Shown: positions 1 through 13,148 of the stretch, one piece after another
Numbering within the stretch: the stretch's first letter is position 1
Layout of the letters: the number at the start of each line of letters is the position of its first letter
From: Takakia lepidozioides
Lineage: Eukaryota; Streptophyta; Takakiopsida; Takakiales; Takakiaceae
Direction of reading: 5' to 3'
Assembly (NCBI GenBank): GCA_030704615.1
Contig: CM060733.1
Coordinates: forward strand, 39,928,001 to 39,992,000
Length of the DNA: 64,000 bases
Notes under the pieces: generated by a model
Told to the model about the DNA's origin: nothing
Seen by the model: the letters and a program-made list of their open reading frames with translations, nothing else
Database searches by the model: none
Made by a program: the position numbers and the translations under genes

Positions 1-106
1 CAGTATATTATAGTTGAAGACGCCCTTCAAACCAACAATGACAACAGCAGTTTATGAAACTGCTACATTGCCGTATAGAAGCAGGAAGATTTGTGGGAGC
101 ACTCAC

Positions 107-3100
107 AATGAACGGTACTGGTGCATCCAGAAAGTCGAGCATTTTGTTGGGTAAAATCTGTTTCAGGCAATCAGTGTTGGTCTATTGGTGATAGCAAATT
201 TCAGGATCTGACTGAATGTCTCCTTTTCTGACTGACAACCTTTATGTGGAGAGATCAACTTCTTTCTTTTTTGTTTCTCTTTCCGAGTCCTTGTTCCACA
301 TGGGAGATATGGATCTGGACAGGTCCTAAGCACGAGTGCTTGGAGACCCTCATCCACTAGCGGAGCATGCCAGAGAATAAGCCCTCAGGAAGACATGACC
401 ATCTGATGCTTCAGCAGATATTGAGCCTCTGGATCACCTCAAATCCAGGAATGTCCTCTACCAGTCGGGCTACTGCAGATGAGCTCTCTCACCCTGCTAA
501 TAAGTATACTTGGCAGAACACTAATACTGACACTCAGTATCAAAGTATTCAGGATAAGCTATGGAATGACATTCATCAGTGCATCTTACACTTTGGGCTA
601 CCAATACAAAGAATCAACTGGACAACTATCGCTTTGATTCTACGAAACAAAAGAAACAAATAGATCAGCCCATGGTAATTTCCAAGGAAGTCATATAAAA
701 CTGACCGGAAGGAGGAGACATTGCCATTCATAAGGTCGAATCATGGGTATCAATGACAGCACCACCGCCGACAACACACCCTGTCAAATGAGTCCAGACA
801 TCCCAAACCATGGGACTATTATTTCACAACTAGAGAAATGGCTACCGATACAAGTGAAAGGTGCTTCTACATATTCCGTCCCTTGAAACCCATTGGGGAC
901 TGGAGCCGGCAAAATGTTAGGGTCGAGTGTTACTTCATAGAGCCGTATAAAACATTAGTACAATTCTACGACAAAACTTACTAAGATTATCTTTCCAATA
1001 TTGGGAGTATCACCAGAAGAAGTGCCAAGGCCCAGGAACAAGTAATTATCTAGCATATTGCTACTGAAGTCAAATAGATCATTCAGATACTATTGATAAC
1101 TAATTTGCCACGCATTTCATAATCATAACCATACTTTACTCTCGCACGCAGACCAATCCTCCCGAAGGAAGAAAGGGGGGGATTCAAAAAAGAGCCGATC
1201 TCAGGTTATCAGTTCTGTAACAAAGTCAACTACCTATTATATCTACTGTGATCTGTGATTTGCCAACTTCAATCCCGCATCAATGGACAAGGCCAATGTT
1301 TCTGGGTAGGTAGAGGTTCTGTTCTTTGGGGATACCCCACCAAGTTCATTGAGCTTCCCTGAACCAGCCTAGTTTAACAGTCTTCATTACTCCCGCTGTA
1401 ATTGACGATCCCATTGGCAGAACTTCCGAGCAAGACAATGCTCTCCAAGAGTGCTGCTCCAAAATTGAGCCCTGCATACAAGCTACTAGATGACGAGAAA
1501 GAAACAACTCAACACGCACTTCGGATAGACCAGGCCTTCCAAGGTAAGTGATTACAAACCAGATTGGGACAAACAACCAACATTTGCTTCTCCAAGAGAG
1601 CACCTGCAAGCATGGCCAGTACCTGCCCCATATAATAATCTCGTTAAATAACACTGATTGATGCTTGGAAATACTGGTGATCGAGTTAGAAATGAAGTGG
1701 GACTTTGCAATCTGGCATAGCCGATTTGGACAAAGTAGGAAGAGAGACGAGAGACGAACACAGGGTAATGTTTCAAGATATGCCATTTTAAGATAGAGTT
1801 TCACCTAGACCATTCTGCCTTAGAATCACGTTGCTCTGGCTAAGCCATCTAGTGATGTCCCTAGCCTTAGCACAAGGGTTCTGTGGCACCTTATTCCACA
1901 ACAGTGGCTCAGAAATAATTACAATTTTAAAGGCTACACTCTGTGCCCACATTGAAGGTTTCTGGAGGAGCAACCAAGCACGTGTAAGGGCGAAAGCAGT
2001 GGTTGCCTCACATTTTCAAGAGAAAGTGCACGGCACACAGTGGCTGCTCCCCATGTGGCTAGAGCCTCCGCTTCTTCTCCAGCCATGGCTGCTGCACGTG
2101 CCTATAACCAACAAACCAAGGGGTACAATGCTTCACAGTTAGAACTGGTCAAAGAGAGCTGATATGAGTAATTTGGCAACTCTAGCAAAAGAGAAGTAAA
2201 GAGCAAAAGGACATACTAGAATTCAAATGCCATTTTGAAGTTCTTAGTACAAAAATATCCATGTAAAACAAATAGATGGACTACTTGTTCAGAATTCAAT
2301 GGTTTCATGTATTTCTTGAAGTAGTAGCCTGGAAAGTAGAGCGTACATAAGCATCTTTAATCTCTCAGCTCCACAACCCAGCTTTGCTCCCCCTTGCAAC
2401 TCTGTACAGGGAGGCTAGGTCATTTTCTATGGATGGAAATAGGGTGAACCACCTATGACTTCAGCTTTCACTATCTACTGAGTTGTATCTGGTGCTGAGA
2501 ATATGTAGGAAAGGGAATGCGATGCCCTGCAAATAAAAGTTCATAAGAGAAACCAAACCCACCTCAGCAAGCTCCAGGTTACTCCGGCACTTTTCCAGAT
2601 CAAGAACCCCTCCCCCGGTCAAGACTGGAGGTATGGTGCTTGGTCTGGTGAATGTCAGAGGCGATAGATGTTCAAGCGACTGGAACGCAACTGATTCACC
2701 TCTTGAAGGGACGGGAAGGCTATGATACGCACATACAATTCGCAAAGAGTCGTTGTTGTTGGCCTGCTAATGTGCAAGCACATTCTTTAAAATCTTCTCA
2801 ATACCAAACAGCCAAGGCAAAAAGAAAGATGGACACCTTCACCATCTCCCCCACCCAGTTTGTCCCTATGGTCTCTAATGCCCACATGCACACTCTCAGG
2901 TGTAAAACATACACAGATGCAGAACCCAAATTGTGCTTTATACTATTCCACTTACAGAGTCCACTTTATAACATAAACCAAGATATCCAAAGTTATGTCA
3001 TTCTCACACATACCTTGGCCCATGCCAAGACAGCTTCTGATCCAAATGTATCTTCCTGTCCAGAATGGGATGCCTCCTCAACATCATCCTCATCAGAGTC

Positions 3101-6100
3101 ATTGCTTCGAATAGAGCTTTCAAATATACTGTTGCTGCGAAAGATACACACATGGCCAGAAGAGGACATCAAAGAATGACACCGGCCAAAGCTGGACCTC
3201 ATGCTCATTCTTTTTCACGGCTACTGACAGTATAACGAAAGCATCAGTGTTTCCTGACTTCACCCTTAAAGAATGAGAGGCCTTATGTCTACCATTTGGC
3301 AAGCCAAAGCTTTTGTGCACAACTGGGCAGACACCGTAGACCAACATATGATGATTTCAGGCCAAAAACCAGCAATTCTCAAATACGTCCTCGAAACATT
3401 GAAACACTGGCTTTGTTGATTATCTAGCTCCATGGCAAACCAACCTCCCGCAGCCTTTTGTGGAGTTCGTACCCACCAAGGTTTAGCTTATGCCTGCAAC
3501 TCAGCTGCAGGTGTAAGCCTATTTTCCCGCAACTGCCATTAAGGAACTCAGAGGTACTTGTCCACATGCAAACTCGACAGGCCAGTTGTAGGGTTCTTGA
3601 TCTTAGCCTGAAGAGAGAGAGAGAATGTACTCATGAGATGTTGTTTGCCATAGCCTTGTGGCCATAGACCAGTTTGGGCAAACAAGAAGGAGTAGACACT
3701 ACCTTTGAGAGGGGCTCAGTCCAGTAGTGGAACTTACCTTGGCATAAATAATTGGTTTGGCTTTCCGGATTTCCACTAGAAATCCCTTCACAGAAGCATT
3801 GATCTGCTGTGTGTGAGCTGCCCAGCAATTAGACCCCAACAGGGCCAGGGCTTCAATCAAAAATTTGAAAGTTGGTGAACCGAGGTGCAGGGATGTTGTT
3901 GATGGTCCTGAACAGGGTCACTCTCTGACTAGAGTACCCAGGACATTGTATCAGAAAATGAAGATAGTCTTCAGGCCACCCAAACATCGGGCATTTGACA
4001 ATCTCCCTTTCCTTCTGCATCTGTTTATTGTTCAAAGGCAGACTCCTTGCCCTGAGTTTAAATTTCAGTCTAATGCCGAGGGTAGGTAGGCCCGTCAGAT
4101 CATCCTTAAGGTCCTCACCGGTGTCACAAATGGGAAACAAGTTCAGGGAAGTTTTGTGCCTAACTTCGTTAGATGTACTCATAAACCGTTGTTTGCTGTA
4201 GCCTCTAACTTCATTAGAGAGAGTCAGAAAGAGAGAGACACTGAGAGTACAGGATACATATGTCCTTTCCATGTACAATTCATGAAGAGTTTATACCTAT
4301 AAAGTGACTCTGAGCTGTCCACCCGCTCATGCCCTACACTTGACCGTGGAGCAAATGTGCCCATGCTTGAACTCGACCCTACATCCTCTGCTCTGTCCAC
4401 GTTTACACTTGTCAGAGGGGTCTTGATATTGCCATTGGTGTGTCCGACTGATTTTTCTACCTCCTCCTCTGGATGTACCTGAGGGAAAATCACACAGCTT
4501 AAGCACAGAGTGACAGGTTTACTGATTTTATCCCACTTGCGCAGGAAGTGCCATATGTTGTTATAAACTCCACTTTATGGTCAGGGGTAGATGAAACATT
4601 CCATTCATCGTCCATATTCATGCACAGTCACCAAAAACAAGAATAAAGATGTCCATGAGTAACTTCTGAAAGAAATTGAAACAACAGCCTCTTTTGAGTA
4701 AATGAAAAGCCAATCCACAGCCACTACGTACTGTGACAAGACGTGGACAGAACTAACTCTCAAAAGAGGCGAAAGTACATATTTTTACTGCTGCTAGCTC
4801 TCAGTTTTAAGCAAGGTTTTGGGAATTACAATATTCATTTCACAAAGTTGAATGGTGGAAATGCTACCTCCATGCCTCCTTTGAACCCATTGCATACTTG
4901 CAATCCCTGGTCTGCTGTAGTGTCTGCCTCTTCCACTACAAACTCTTTTTCCACTGTCCGTGCAAGTGGCGAAAGAGTGCGTGGGGATGTGTAACCATAG
5001 GCAGTTTCTGGAGAAAGAGGGCCTGATCCCTTTGAAGCGAATGAGTTCATCTTAGACTCTGATATCAGGCCTGCAGCTGCAGCTGTTGCCCCTAACACAC
5101 TATCAACAGGTATGGCGCTTTCCATCCAACCATTAGGGTCATCCACCATAGGAGATCCTAATTTTCCATTGCCCTTGCTTCCCACTTTGACCATGGGTGG
5201 CACTTGTTCTGTTAGTGCCATCTCATTTACACACTCTGTGATTCGGTCCAGTCGCTCCTGAGCGATAATACTTTTGACAAAGACAAGCAGAAGCGCACAG
5301 GTAAGGCACACTACCCAATCAACAAAACTCCAAGGTAAGTAACATAGTGAGATGGTCAACAAAGCACTCATTTATACCATCACAGCCCTCTCTGCCCCAC
5401 AAGGTAAATAATAGCATGCAACAGCACAAGATAAGAGAAGAGGGGTAATAGGAGAAAGACAAAAAGATACTGACCTGTTCAAAACTTCAAAATGGAGATG
5501 GAAAAATGGCAACCGGGTGAGAAGGCAATAGCATCGCGGAGCAGAGACCAAGAAGCGGCTTGGGGGCAACTGGGGAGGGGAGAGTGCTGTGTTCATTGCT
5601 AGGAAGCCCGGTGCTCTTTGGACAATTTCGGGCACAAATACACAGACTCCATATAATGTGGCATTGTCTGCCACCTGGCCCACACGGGAACCAGTATGAG
5701 GAAGCGTCACAAATACTCTTTACTCACTGTCAATCACCCTAGCTAGACATCACTGCTGCAAAATTGACCAGGCTGTCTTCTTATCACATAAGTTAGCAAG
5801 CGCATTTCTGCTCTCTAAAATTTTTGCGTACTACTGAGAATACAGCCACTAAGTTTCTAGATCTGGTTCAAATTGCCTTCTCGAAAGAAGCCTTGAACTA
5901 AAAGCAGTCGCACAGCGGGCTCCCAAAGCTAGCTTCCATACAAAAGCCACTTCCCGAAAGTTTATGTCTGATGGGAGCTGTTTAAATCAAGCAAATACAG
6001 CCTACTTGAAATCCCAAACAAACCCTAATGCACCAAACAGAAAGGTCACGTGCACAGACTGGTGGGAACAACACTTGACCTGGACAGTTTGATGATGAAG

Positions 6101-8627
6101 GGTGACAAACCTTGAGCAGGAAAACAAATGATTGATCATCTCGCTTCTGATGGGACTGCAGTAAATAAATCAACACAGAAACCCCAAGTCTTTGAATCAA
6201 CAATGTGCTTTACTGCATCCATTTGAACTTTGACTGGAACATGGTGTACAGCAGACGGCCACAAGGCTGTGCAAAGTACACTCTAATGAGAACAACCTCA
6301 GTTACTGTGCCCTGCCTGCCCTGAAGGTATCAGAAAAATTTCAATTCTGCTAGAGTAGGTCAACCTCGGCGAGACCACCTCGGCTCTACACCAACGCAAC
6401 CATAGAGCATGAGAAGGTTAGGACAACCACAATGAATCTGCATCATCGTGTGAAGACCAATACTACATGTAATGCAGCAAGTTCAACGTGATTTCTCACC
6501 AGACTACATATGTTAAGGGACAGTCCACCAGCAGCAAGTACCTGGCCATACATAATCTCATTCAAGTCGCTCATGGATGGAGTCCGCTCCATTAGACGGG
6601 CCTGCGTACACCCCTCAGCCTCAAAACTTGTCCCGGAAGTGTCTAAATTCTCTAAGCAAAAAGCTCATTGAGAATGTAGGAAGAACTCTAAACATGTGAG
6701 ACTACACTTTCAGACAGCCCAAGGACAATATGATGATTGATGGCCAAGGTGAATAGAGGTCAGAGAAGAGACAAGAGCAAGAGCGCCTAGAGGGATGCTA
6801 AGGTTTAGAACAATCACCTCAACCCCACTGGGAAAGCAGAAGTCAGGCAGATCTCTGCTCTTCAATGGCAACCGCTTGCCAAGAGGATATTTGAATAAGA
6901 CCTGCAAAGAACAAAAAGAGACGTGTGAGTTAAAAACATGAGGAATTGCGAAAACCAGGAAAATAAGTTGAACTTGCTTTAGAAGCTTCCATGTGCAGCG
7001 GTCAAATACATCAAGTGTGCACCAGTAGAAAACCGTCAGGCCTCGGATGCATTGGTGCAGTGATTGTGCACTCAGCAATGAGGTATTATCCATTCTACAA
7101 CGATGAAGTGAAGAAGCACAAAAAAGGCAAATATTGCAACTCCTACACATGTGCGACAGGATTTCTAAATCTACTTTGAGAGTCCAGCAGCAAAGGAATA
7201 GATAGTCACAGAATGACTTCAACATACCAATCACTTTCTTGCAAAGTTCAAACTTGCCTATGGTGGTAGGACCACCTGTTGGTCTCATACAAAACCTAAG
7301 GCTTCACTGTTGCTGAATGGGAACAGGTAAAAATTACAGGGAAACCCCAGAGACACTGCAGCACAGGCTCCCAAGGCCATCGCTTCTGGGAAATCTAACA
7401 CCATCATTCACTAAAGGCCAGCAATACTTGGCCATGCACATGGAGGGGGCTGCCACTGAATCCAAATCCGGTATTGCAGAGGCATGAGCAAGGAGGTGCC
7501 CTTCTCTCAATACATCCTGCCTATCTGAACCCATCCTCACCAAAAACTTCAAGCATTATTGCAAAGCCTCATGTGATATCTCCTCAATTGTTTGGGGCAC
7601 AAGAGGACCTGTGGTTCCAATGTTGGAAGGGGAGGGCCCTTATACTTGACGGCATCTCCGCCCAAGCGCTCTGCCTTCTCCACATCGCGCTGCCACGCTT
7701 TTTTTCTGGCAAATGCAGCCTCTGTGGCTTGCACATTCGTGGTTGGATGCAAGCCCACCACCACAAAGTGCTCAAAAAACGATGTGGGGTCCTTTTTCTG
7801 CTGCTTGCGCTCCTGTAAATTTTTCCACACTGTGAATAAGCTTCCAAACTGACCATAGGGAGAAAATAGAGGTGATAAAGGAAAGGACATTGCTTGTCTT
7901 ACTGACAGCGTCCCTCCAATGAAACATAGCTCAAGTGAGTTCCTTCACAGAGTTTTGACAGTTGACCTTGGAGTAACATTCAATTTCTTCAACAGATTGC
8001 AGTCCTTTGCGACTTTCAGTACAAATATGATATCCTGTTAACTATACCAGGAGACAGCATTGACAGTCAATCGCATCTCAATTGCACCCTCAGGGGAGTA
8101 CATCAATCTTCCATGATTCACCCATAGAATGTGAATAATTTAGAAACTTTGAGAACCCTGAGGCCAACTCACCTAAAAACTGTTTGAGAAACAGTTGCAA
8201 CTAAAGATCATGTGGAACTTCATTTCCCACCAGTCAGTGGACTTACATATATGCATACTGCACATGTGGAATGCCAGCAAAACCCTGCAGTGATTGTGAA
8301 AGAGAACCTTACCAGAGCTTGCATCTGAAGCTCACTCCATTGTCGTTTCTGGCGGGTAAGGACCTCCGGATTAAACAAATTCCGTTGATTTCGATCATGA
8401 TGACTGGTGCCCCATTTTAGCGCTCTCTGCAGCTGCCGTTTCCATCTAAGGAAGTTATTGGAGTTTTGCTGATTTCTTGCTGAGACAACAATGGAGGGGC
8501 GGGGACGCACAGCTGCTGCGGCAGCAACTGCAATTCTTGCTTCCTCCTCAGTAGTCTGTGTGAACAGTGAGGGGCGCTTCTCTGGCTCGCCTACACTATT
8601 CCGTCCCTCCGCCATTGCATCCTTCAT
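107..8627 (-). CDS. DENN domain-containing protein (AVL9/DENND-like), 3' end outside window
   Basis: Plant DENN proteins are Rab-directed regulators (usually GEFs) of vesicle traffic; this specific role is inferred from family. Exons read on the minus strand: 8627-8313, 7812-7609, 6901-6818, 6601-6542, 6155-6111, 5674-5475, 5270-4868, 4478-4297, 3134-3014, 2763-2563, 2101-2012, 1622-1560 and 157-107. Phases agree at every junction through 1560 (656 codons). uDENN landmarks are FNPEVLTRQKRQW (exon 1), SFFEHFVVVGLHP (exon 2), KRLPLKSRDLPDFCFPSGVE (exon 3), DDQSFVFLLK (exon 5) and SRFLVSAPRCYCLLTRLPFF (exon 6). The cDENN domain has IVCAYHSLPVPSRG, GALLEKQMLVVCPNL and ILPNKMLDFLDAPVPFI. A linker rich in Ser, Asp and Glu lies between. 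The exon expected between 157 and 1560 was not found. The start is the first in-frame Met; a second Met lies four codons on. Several introns contain transposon debris. Confidence 0.9.
158..1559 (-). other. Large DENN-gene intron(s) with one unlocated cDENN exon
   Basis: Family members carry about 25 residues between the CPNL and ILPNK segments, ending near a Trp-Gln-Ser-Leu-Leu-Leu-Pro run. I could not find these in any minus-strand frame here. The interval holds an open frame at 367-663 on the plus strand that looks transposon-like but matches no family I recognise. Confidence 0.5.
3700..4206 (-). mobile_element. LINE (non-LTR retrotransposon) reverse-transcriptase tail remnant
   Basis: The minus-strand translation has the zinc-knuckle tail typical of plant LINE ORF2 proteins: a basic RLKFKLRARSLPLN segment, then C-x(5-6)-ED-x2-HFL-x2-CP-x-Y (CPMFGWPEDYLHFLIQCPGY). 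It stops at 3853 but recognisable tail sequence continues beyond. It lies within the DENN intron between exons 4297 and 3134 and has no intact ORF, so it is a dead 5'-truncated copy. Confidence 0.6.
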
Positions 8628-9683
8628 TCAGAGTTCAGACCTGCAATGGCTATACTGATCCCTTAAGCTTCTACAGTCCTCCATCCCCTTTCCCTTTCCA
8701 GATATCTTGGCGGTTTCTTCAAGAATTTCAGATATGCTGTCTACCAGTACTCTTACAAGCAATTCACTGCCGCTCCATCGCCGCCTGGGACATGTACTCA
8801 TTCCTCACTCCACTGACTCCTTGGGATGTACATAATCACCATGCTTTGACAGTCCCAGCTTTGCTAAGAGCTCCTGAGTTGACAAGAGAGTAACTTGCTT
8901 CCCCAGGCACTTTGATCCAAGGTCTGCGATTAGGTTGCCACAAAAAATAGGTTTAGGCCTGGTCTTAGATAAGGCTCATTTATAAGAAGCTGACAATATC
9001 ATCCCATTCAAAACAAAATTTAAATACACCATCCCAGCCTGATTACACAAATGAGACAAAGACTTACTCAAAAGATGGCACTTCAAATCACAGGGTCGAG
9101 ATGAACATTGAAATTTTCAACTGCGTCAATGCTTGATACTTTTGAGTGACAGCAGTTGTTGAAGAGGCATATCCATCACCAGAAACTGAAAATCCACCAA
9201 TACAGACATGTAAAATCATGTCACACATCGGACTCCAGATGATCGACAGCAGCTATTAAGGCTGCGGTCACCATTAGCTCAAAAAGTGTTCTGGGAGAGG
9301 AGATATCGGAGAGGGATTCATTCCCCCCAGTATAACTCCAATGAGACCCCCTGCAGCGCTTCTGATACCAGCAGATAATAGGGCGAATAATCTGCTGGGA
9401 TTGAGCTTTTCCTCTGACAAGTCAACGGTGTTTTTGCATGTGTGAGACAGGGAAAAATCAAGGGAGAGAGACTGAGTCAAACCGAGATGAAAAGAAGGAA
9501 AGTGAGGGAGAGGGAAAGAAAGATGGAACCGTAATTTCTTGTACACTTCAGAGGACGCATATCTTTAATTGGAGAGACGACAAATGACGAAGCTGAGAAA
9601 GATCTTTGAGACCAGGACCCGCTTGACTCCCACAATAAGGTGATTGCTAACAGAACTTGAACAATACGCCAACAGCAGTACTG

Positions 9684-9690
<7 letters not shown>

Positions 9691-9716
<26 letters not shown>
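9691..9716. repeat. (TC)n microsatellite
   Basis: Thirteen uninterrupted TC dinucleotides lie about 1.06 kb upstream of the DENN start codon. Confidence 0.95.
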
Positions 9717-9942
9717 ACAGACACAGGAACAGTACCTGTAATTCTATGCCCGCGAGGCTGCAATCTGCCGCTACGGTGGAGATAAAGAAGTGTACCGGAA
9801 GGTCAATTAACACATAAATCACTTTGCTATCATTCGAAGATGCGGAAGTGAAAATACTGAATACATGCTACATTTGTAAATCGAAATCATGCACAATTCT
9901 CCCTTTGCAGATCATGAAACGTATACTACTCTGTTTCAGTGC

Positions 9943-9972
9943 CTTTCTTTCTTTCTTTCTTTCTTTCTTTCT
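9943..9972. repeat. (TTTC)n microsatellite
   Basis: A short pure tetranucleotide run. It produces spurious Ser/Phe/Leu-rich ORFs in overlapping frames. Confidence 0.9.
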
Positions 9973-10759
9973 CATGTGTGGTTTCTCGAATGTATATATA
10001 ATTGGTCCACCTGGTTCCTGTATGAACCTCAACAGGAAATATCCATCGCCTCGCCCAATTTTATTTCTTTCACACTCTGTCTCTCTTACCCATTCTAATA
10101 ATTCGAGTTCATACTTCCCAAAATCAAACGCTTAACTATCCTGAAGTTTTTCTTACTCTCTCTCACTTTCGTTCCTAGTCTCTAAATTTTTTCTTTCACT
10201 TTCTTTAATGAGACCGATCCATGCAACCAGCTGCGGTCATGTCCAGATAGGCAACAGAAAGTAATTGCCCTTACAATCTAGCACTCCATTGCACTGCTGA
10301 TCGTGCTGTTTGCCTCCATGGATCGAGCTGCTCTGTTTAACTTGCCCTAAAATATGACGCTCATAAAACACAACCCTTGCACCAAATATCTGCCAATGCA
10401 CCGCAACCACGCGTTGATCCTTGCGACTGCCACGCTCTACTGTGGGCTATTCTTCCGCCGTACTGCTTGCCCGCGCAAAGTTTTTTTTTCATTTTGTTTT
10501 TTTGGGGCAGGTGTTACCAAAAATCAAAATCAAAATCAAAATAGAAGTAATATTTACGGTTTTTTTTAAAACGCAAGTCCGCAAATGATTTGTCCAAAAA
10601 TCCCTAGTTCGGATATTATTTTTTAAATGTTTTTTCCTTAAAATAAAATATTTGTTTTGAAATTCATGTAGAATTGTTTTGAGAATTTAATTTGTCACTT
10701 GTTTCATAAAGTCCTCTTTTCCTTTTCTTTTTTGCTTAAGAGGGGTCAGAGGCTCCTCT

Positions 10760-10990
10760 GTTTTTGTTTTGGCGAAAAATCGCCAAATGGCGACCTCAAA
10801 ACATTAAAATGAAATCTTCTGTAGGAATTTTTTCATGGATGAAATCGCCAAACTTCTACAAAGAAAAAATAATAATGAATGAATTCGCCAAATATGGATG
10901 GTATAAATGGATGAAAGTATATAGAAGGATGATTCTATCCAGATTTTCAATGGATGAACAGTTTATATAGCTATTTCTTGTAAAACTTAA
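10760..10990. repeat. Left arm of a wide inverted repeat (partner 36357-36606)
   Basis: This stretch matches the reverse complement of 36357-36606 over most of its length. Shared blocks include TTTTGGCGAAA-like termini, GGCGACCTCAAAA versus TTCGACCTCAAAA, CATGGATGAAATC, GAATTCGCC, ATATGGATG, ATGGATGAAAGTA and GGATGATTCT. I judge identity at roughly 75-80 percent by eye. The pair encloses the whole 18.6 kb MULE. It could be the ends of an older, larger element or two inverted copies of a dispersed repeat. Confidence 0.75.
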
Positions 10991-12736
10991 TAGCCCCACT
11001 CGTGCTATTTTTCAAATTTAGAGGAGGCCCTCTTTTTATCTCATTTTCGGAAATGATTTGTGGGTAGCGAAAATAAGTAAGGTAATACTATTGATGAAAA
11101 GGACTCAGTATTGACGATTTCAAAACAATACAATCCCCCTGTAAAAAAAAGATATAGAGATGGGCTCGGTCCGCAGTAGGCAATCAATCGCTGGGCTGCC
11201 TGCTCACGCCTCACAGCTCACCACCATCATTGCCCCTCCGCTTTGCTCAACCTTTTCCACAACTGAACGTTTGCTCATATCACACTGCACTCTGGACACC
11301 CACTCTGGGGCCCATTTGCAGAACCTAGTTTGAGAAAAGAAGCTCGCGACGATCTTAATCGGCCCATAGCACTGTGGTGGTATCATCGTCATGGTACATA
11401 TCTTGCATGCAACAGCCCTCAAGCTTGGGCGGAATGGTGGACCACGGCCCAGTGACTAGGATGTTGTGGCCCCCACCAACTTCTGGAAGCAAGTGCAGGT
11501 CTTGTAGCAGAAAGGTGGGGACGATCGAGACATCCTCGAGATTCATAAGAAGGCATCCGTCCTCATCGAAACACCGCCCTTCTACGTCTTGTCAGAATTG
11601 AAATTCGCCTGACTGGTGTGTTTTCGCACAGTAGATGGAGAAGAGAAACAGTAGTATCGGAGCTTCTTCTTGTTGGAATGGGAATTTTCCCGACTGACTT
11701 GTCTGTATCTCGACTTGAGTAGGTGGAGGAGAGAAACACTCTCGGAGCAATTGCAGAAGCAGTTTTAGCAGCACGCTATGCAGTGTTGCTTTTTCATGCA
11801 ACCTAACTAGCTCGATTCATGGGCTGTTTTGACATAAGTACACATCGGCAACATGGTGACTGTGGAGGGACGATACGTTTGGTTGGATACCAACATTGGA
11901 AACTAATACAACTTTGCACCTACCATACTCTCCATAGGGTCAAGTCCAAAGTCCAAACCGTTAGCTAATGAACATGGTTTTACAGACAATCAAAGCACCC
12001 AATATTTATAGTAATCCGTGTTGAAAGCTGTCGGATTTTAAATGGATTAGAGGTTATTGTCAGGTTAAAATTTGATTAGACGTTATTGTCAGGTTTTAAC
12101 ATTTGCAATTGAACAACTTGTATGTACGGTATGTACCGTAGACCTTTCACGTGGCAGAGATTCCATGTTGGATATTCCGAGTCCCTTCCTTGTGAATAAT
12201 TAGGATCCCTGGAACCCATGAGTAGCCAGCTTTAATGACGGCACAGAGTGAGTGTGAAGCCATGGGTTTGGGACCTGAGAGGATCTTATTACCCGTCTCT
12301 TAGGAAAGCACGAGGATACTCTTGGGACCCTCCGGAGTAAGTAGCCAATATCCTGAAGTAAAAGAGAAAGAAGCAAGAGAGAGAGAACATGTCTTGCGGC
12401 TTGCCCCATTGCTTTCTTCACTATCAATGAGCGAGAGAATGTCTTTCGCATTGGGGAAAAAAGTGTTTTCATTTGCGAAAATCAGCTTTGAACTAATTAT
12501 CAACATACTCCTCTGCGAATGAATCAATTGGGCAGGCATATCACTGGACTGCACCTAACGATCTTGACACTCTCTATGGCTGTATCACACGTCCTTCACC
12601 TCAAGAGAAAGAGCTGGTGTGAATTTTGGAATCCGTTGGAAGCACTCCAAAGGTGTTATATAATACAAACAGATTGCCTATGATCTTTGGTAGCCTGAGG
12701 GCATCAGAATGTAAACGAAAGCACTAGCGTGTATAT
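10991..12736. other. Intergenic with weak minus-strand ORFs
   Basis: The one frame that looks protein-like is on the minus strand at 11355-11546, extending upstream past its Met; it has an acidic MYHDDDTTTVLWAD end. I do not recognise the family and see no supporting start or splice structure. The remainder to the MULE left end shows no gene. Confidence 0.4.
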
Positions 12737-13148
12737 GCCTCTCATTTTACAATATTTGGGACATTATGGCGGACGCACGAGCTGACCGGTGGGCCCCCGC
12801 GCACGGACGCCCGGCTCCCCCCACCCAGACCCCCCCCCCCCCCCCCCCCCCCCCCGCTGCGCGCGGTCGCCCAGCTGCTGCCACGGCCCCACCAGCCCCG
12901 CCCGCGCTCCGCCGCGCCCCCAGTTCGCCCGCTAGTCCGCTGCCCGTGAGTCCAATTCCCCTCAGTCCGCCAAACCGCCAGTCTGCCGGCCAGTTTGCTG
13001 TGCACGCCAGTCCGCTGTGCCAGTCCCCGCAAGTCCACCCAACAGTCCGTTGTGCCCGTCTGCTGCCCCCCAGTCTGCCAGTCTGCCAGTCCGCGCCGGC
13101 CGAAGGATCTGGATCGTCGATTCTGAGAAACCCATCCGCGCCATCCAT
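12737..13148 (+). repeat. Left terminal inverted repeat of the 18.6 kb MULE
   Basis: This is the reverse complement of 30900-31300 with interruptions. Shared blocks include GCGCACGGACGCCCGGCTCC, GCTGCGCGCGGTCGCCC, CCCCTCAGTCCGCCAAACCG and GGATCTGGATCGTC. A long poly-C tract at about 12829-12855 is missing from the right arm. The inner part contains the AGTCCGC/AGTCTGC word that recurs throughout the element. Long Gly/Pro-rich ORFs here are composition artefacts. Confidence 0.9.

Larger units (their letters stand above)
8628..10759. other. Intergenic, upstream of the DENN gene; no gene seen
   Basis: The interval presumably includes the DENN promoter and 5' UTR. A (TC)n run occupies 9691-9716 and a TTTC tetranucleotide run occupies 9943-9972. 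A minus-strand ORF at 9274-9546 has no recognisable family and no convincing splice link to the DENN first exon. The right end is AT-rich with homopolymer T runs. Confidence 0.6.

Noticed and set aside
1-60. Next DENN exon at the window edge (GGCGTCTTC... on the minus strand)
   Set aside because: An AG precedes it, but the protein does not match the expected residues after PFIV, so it was not called.
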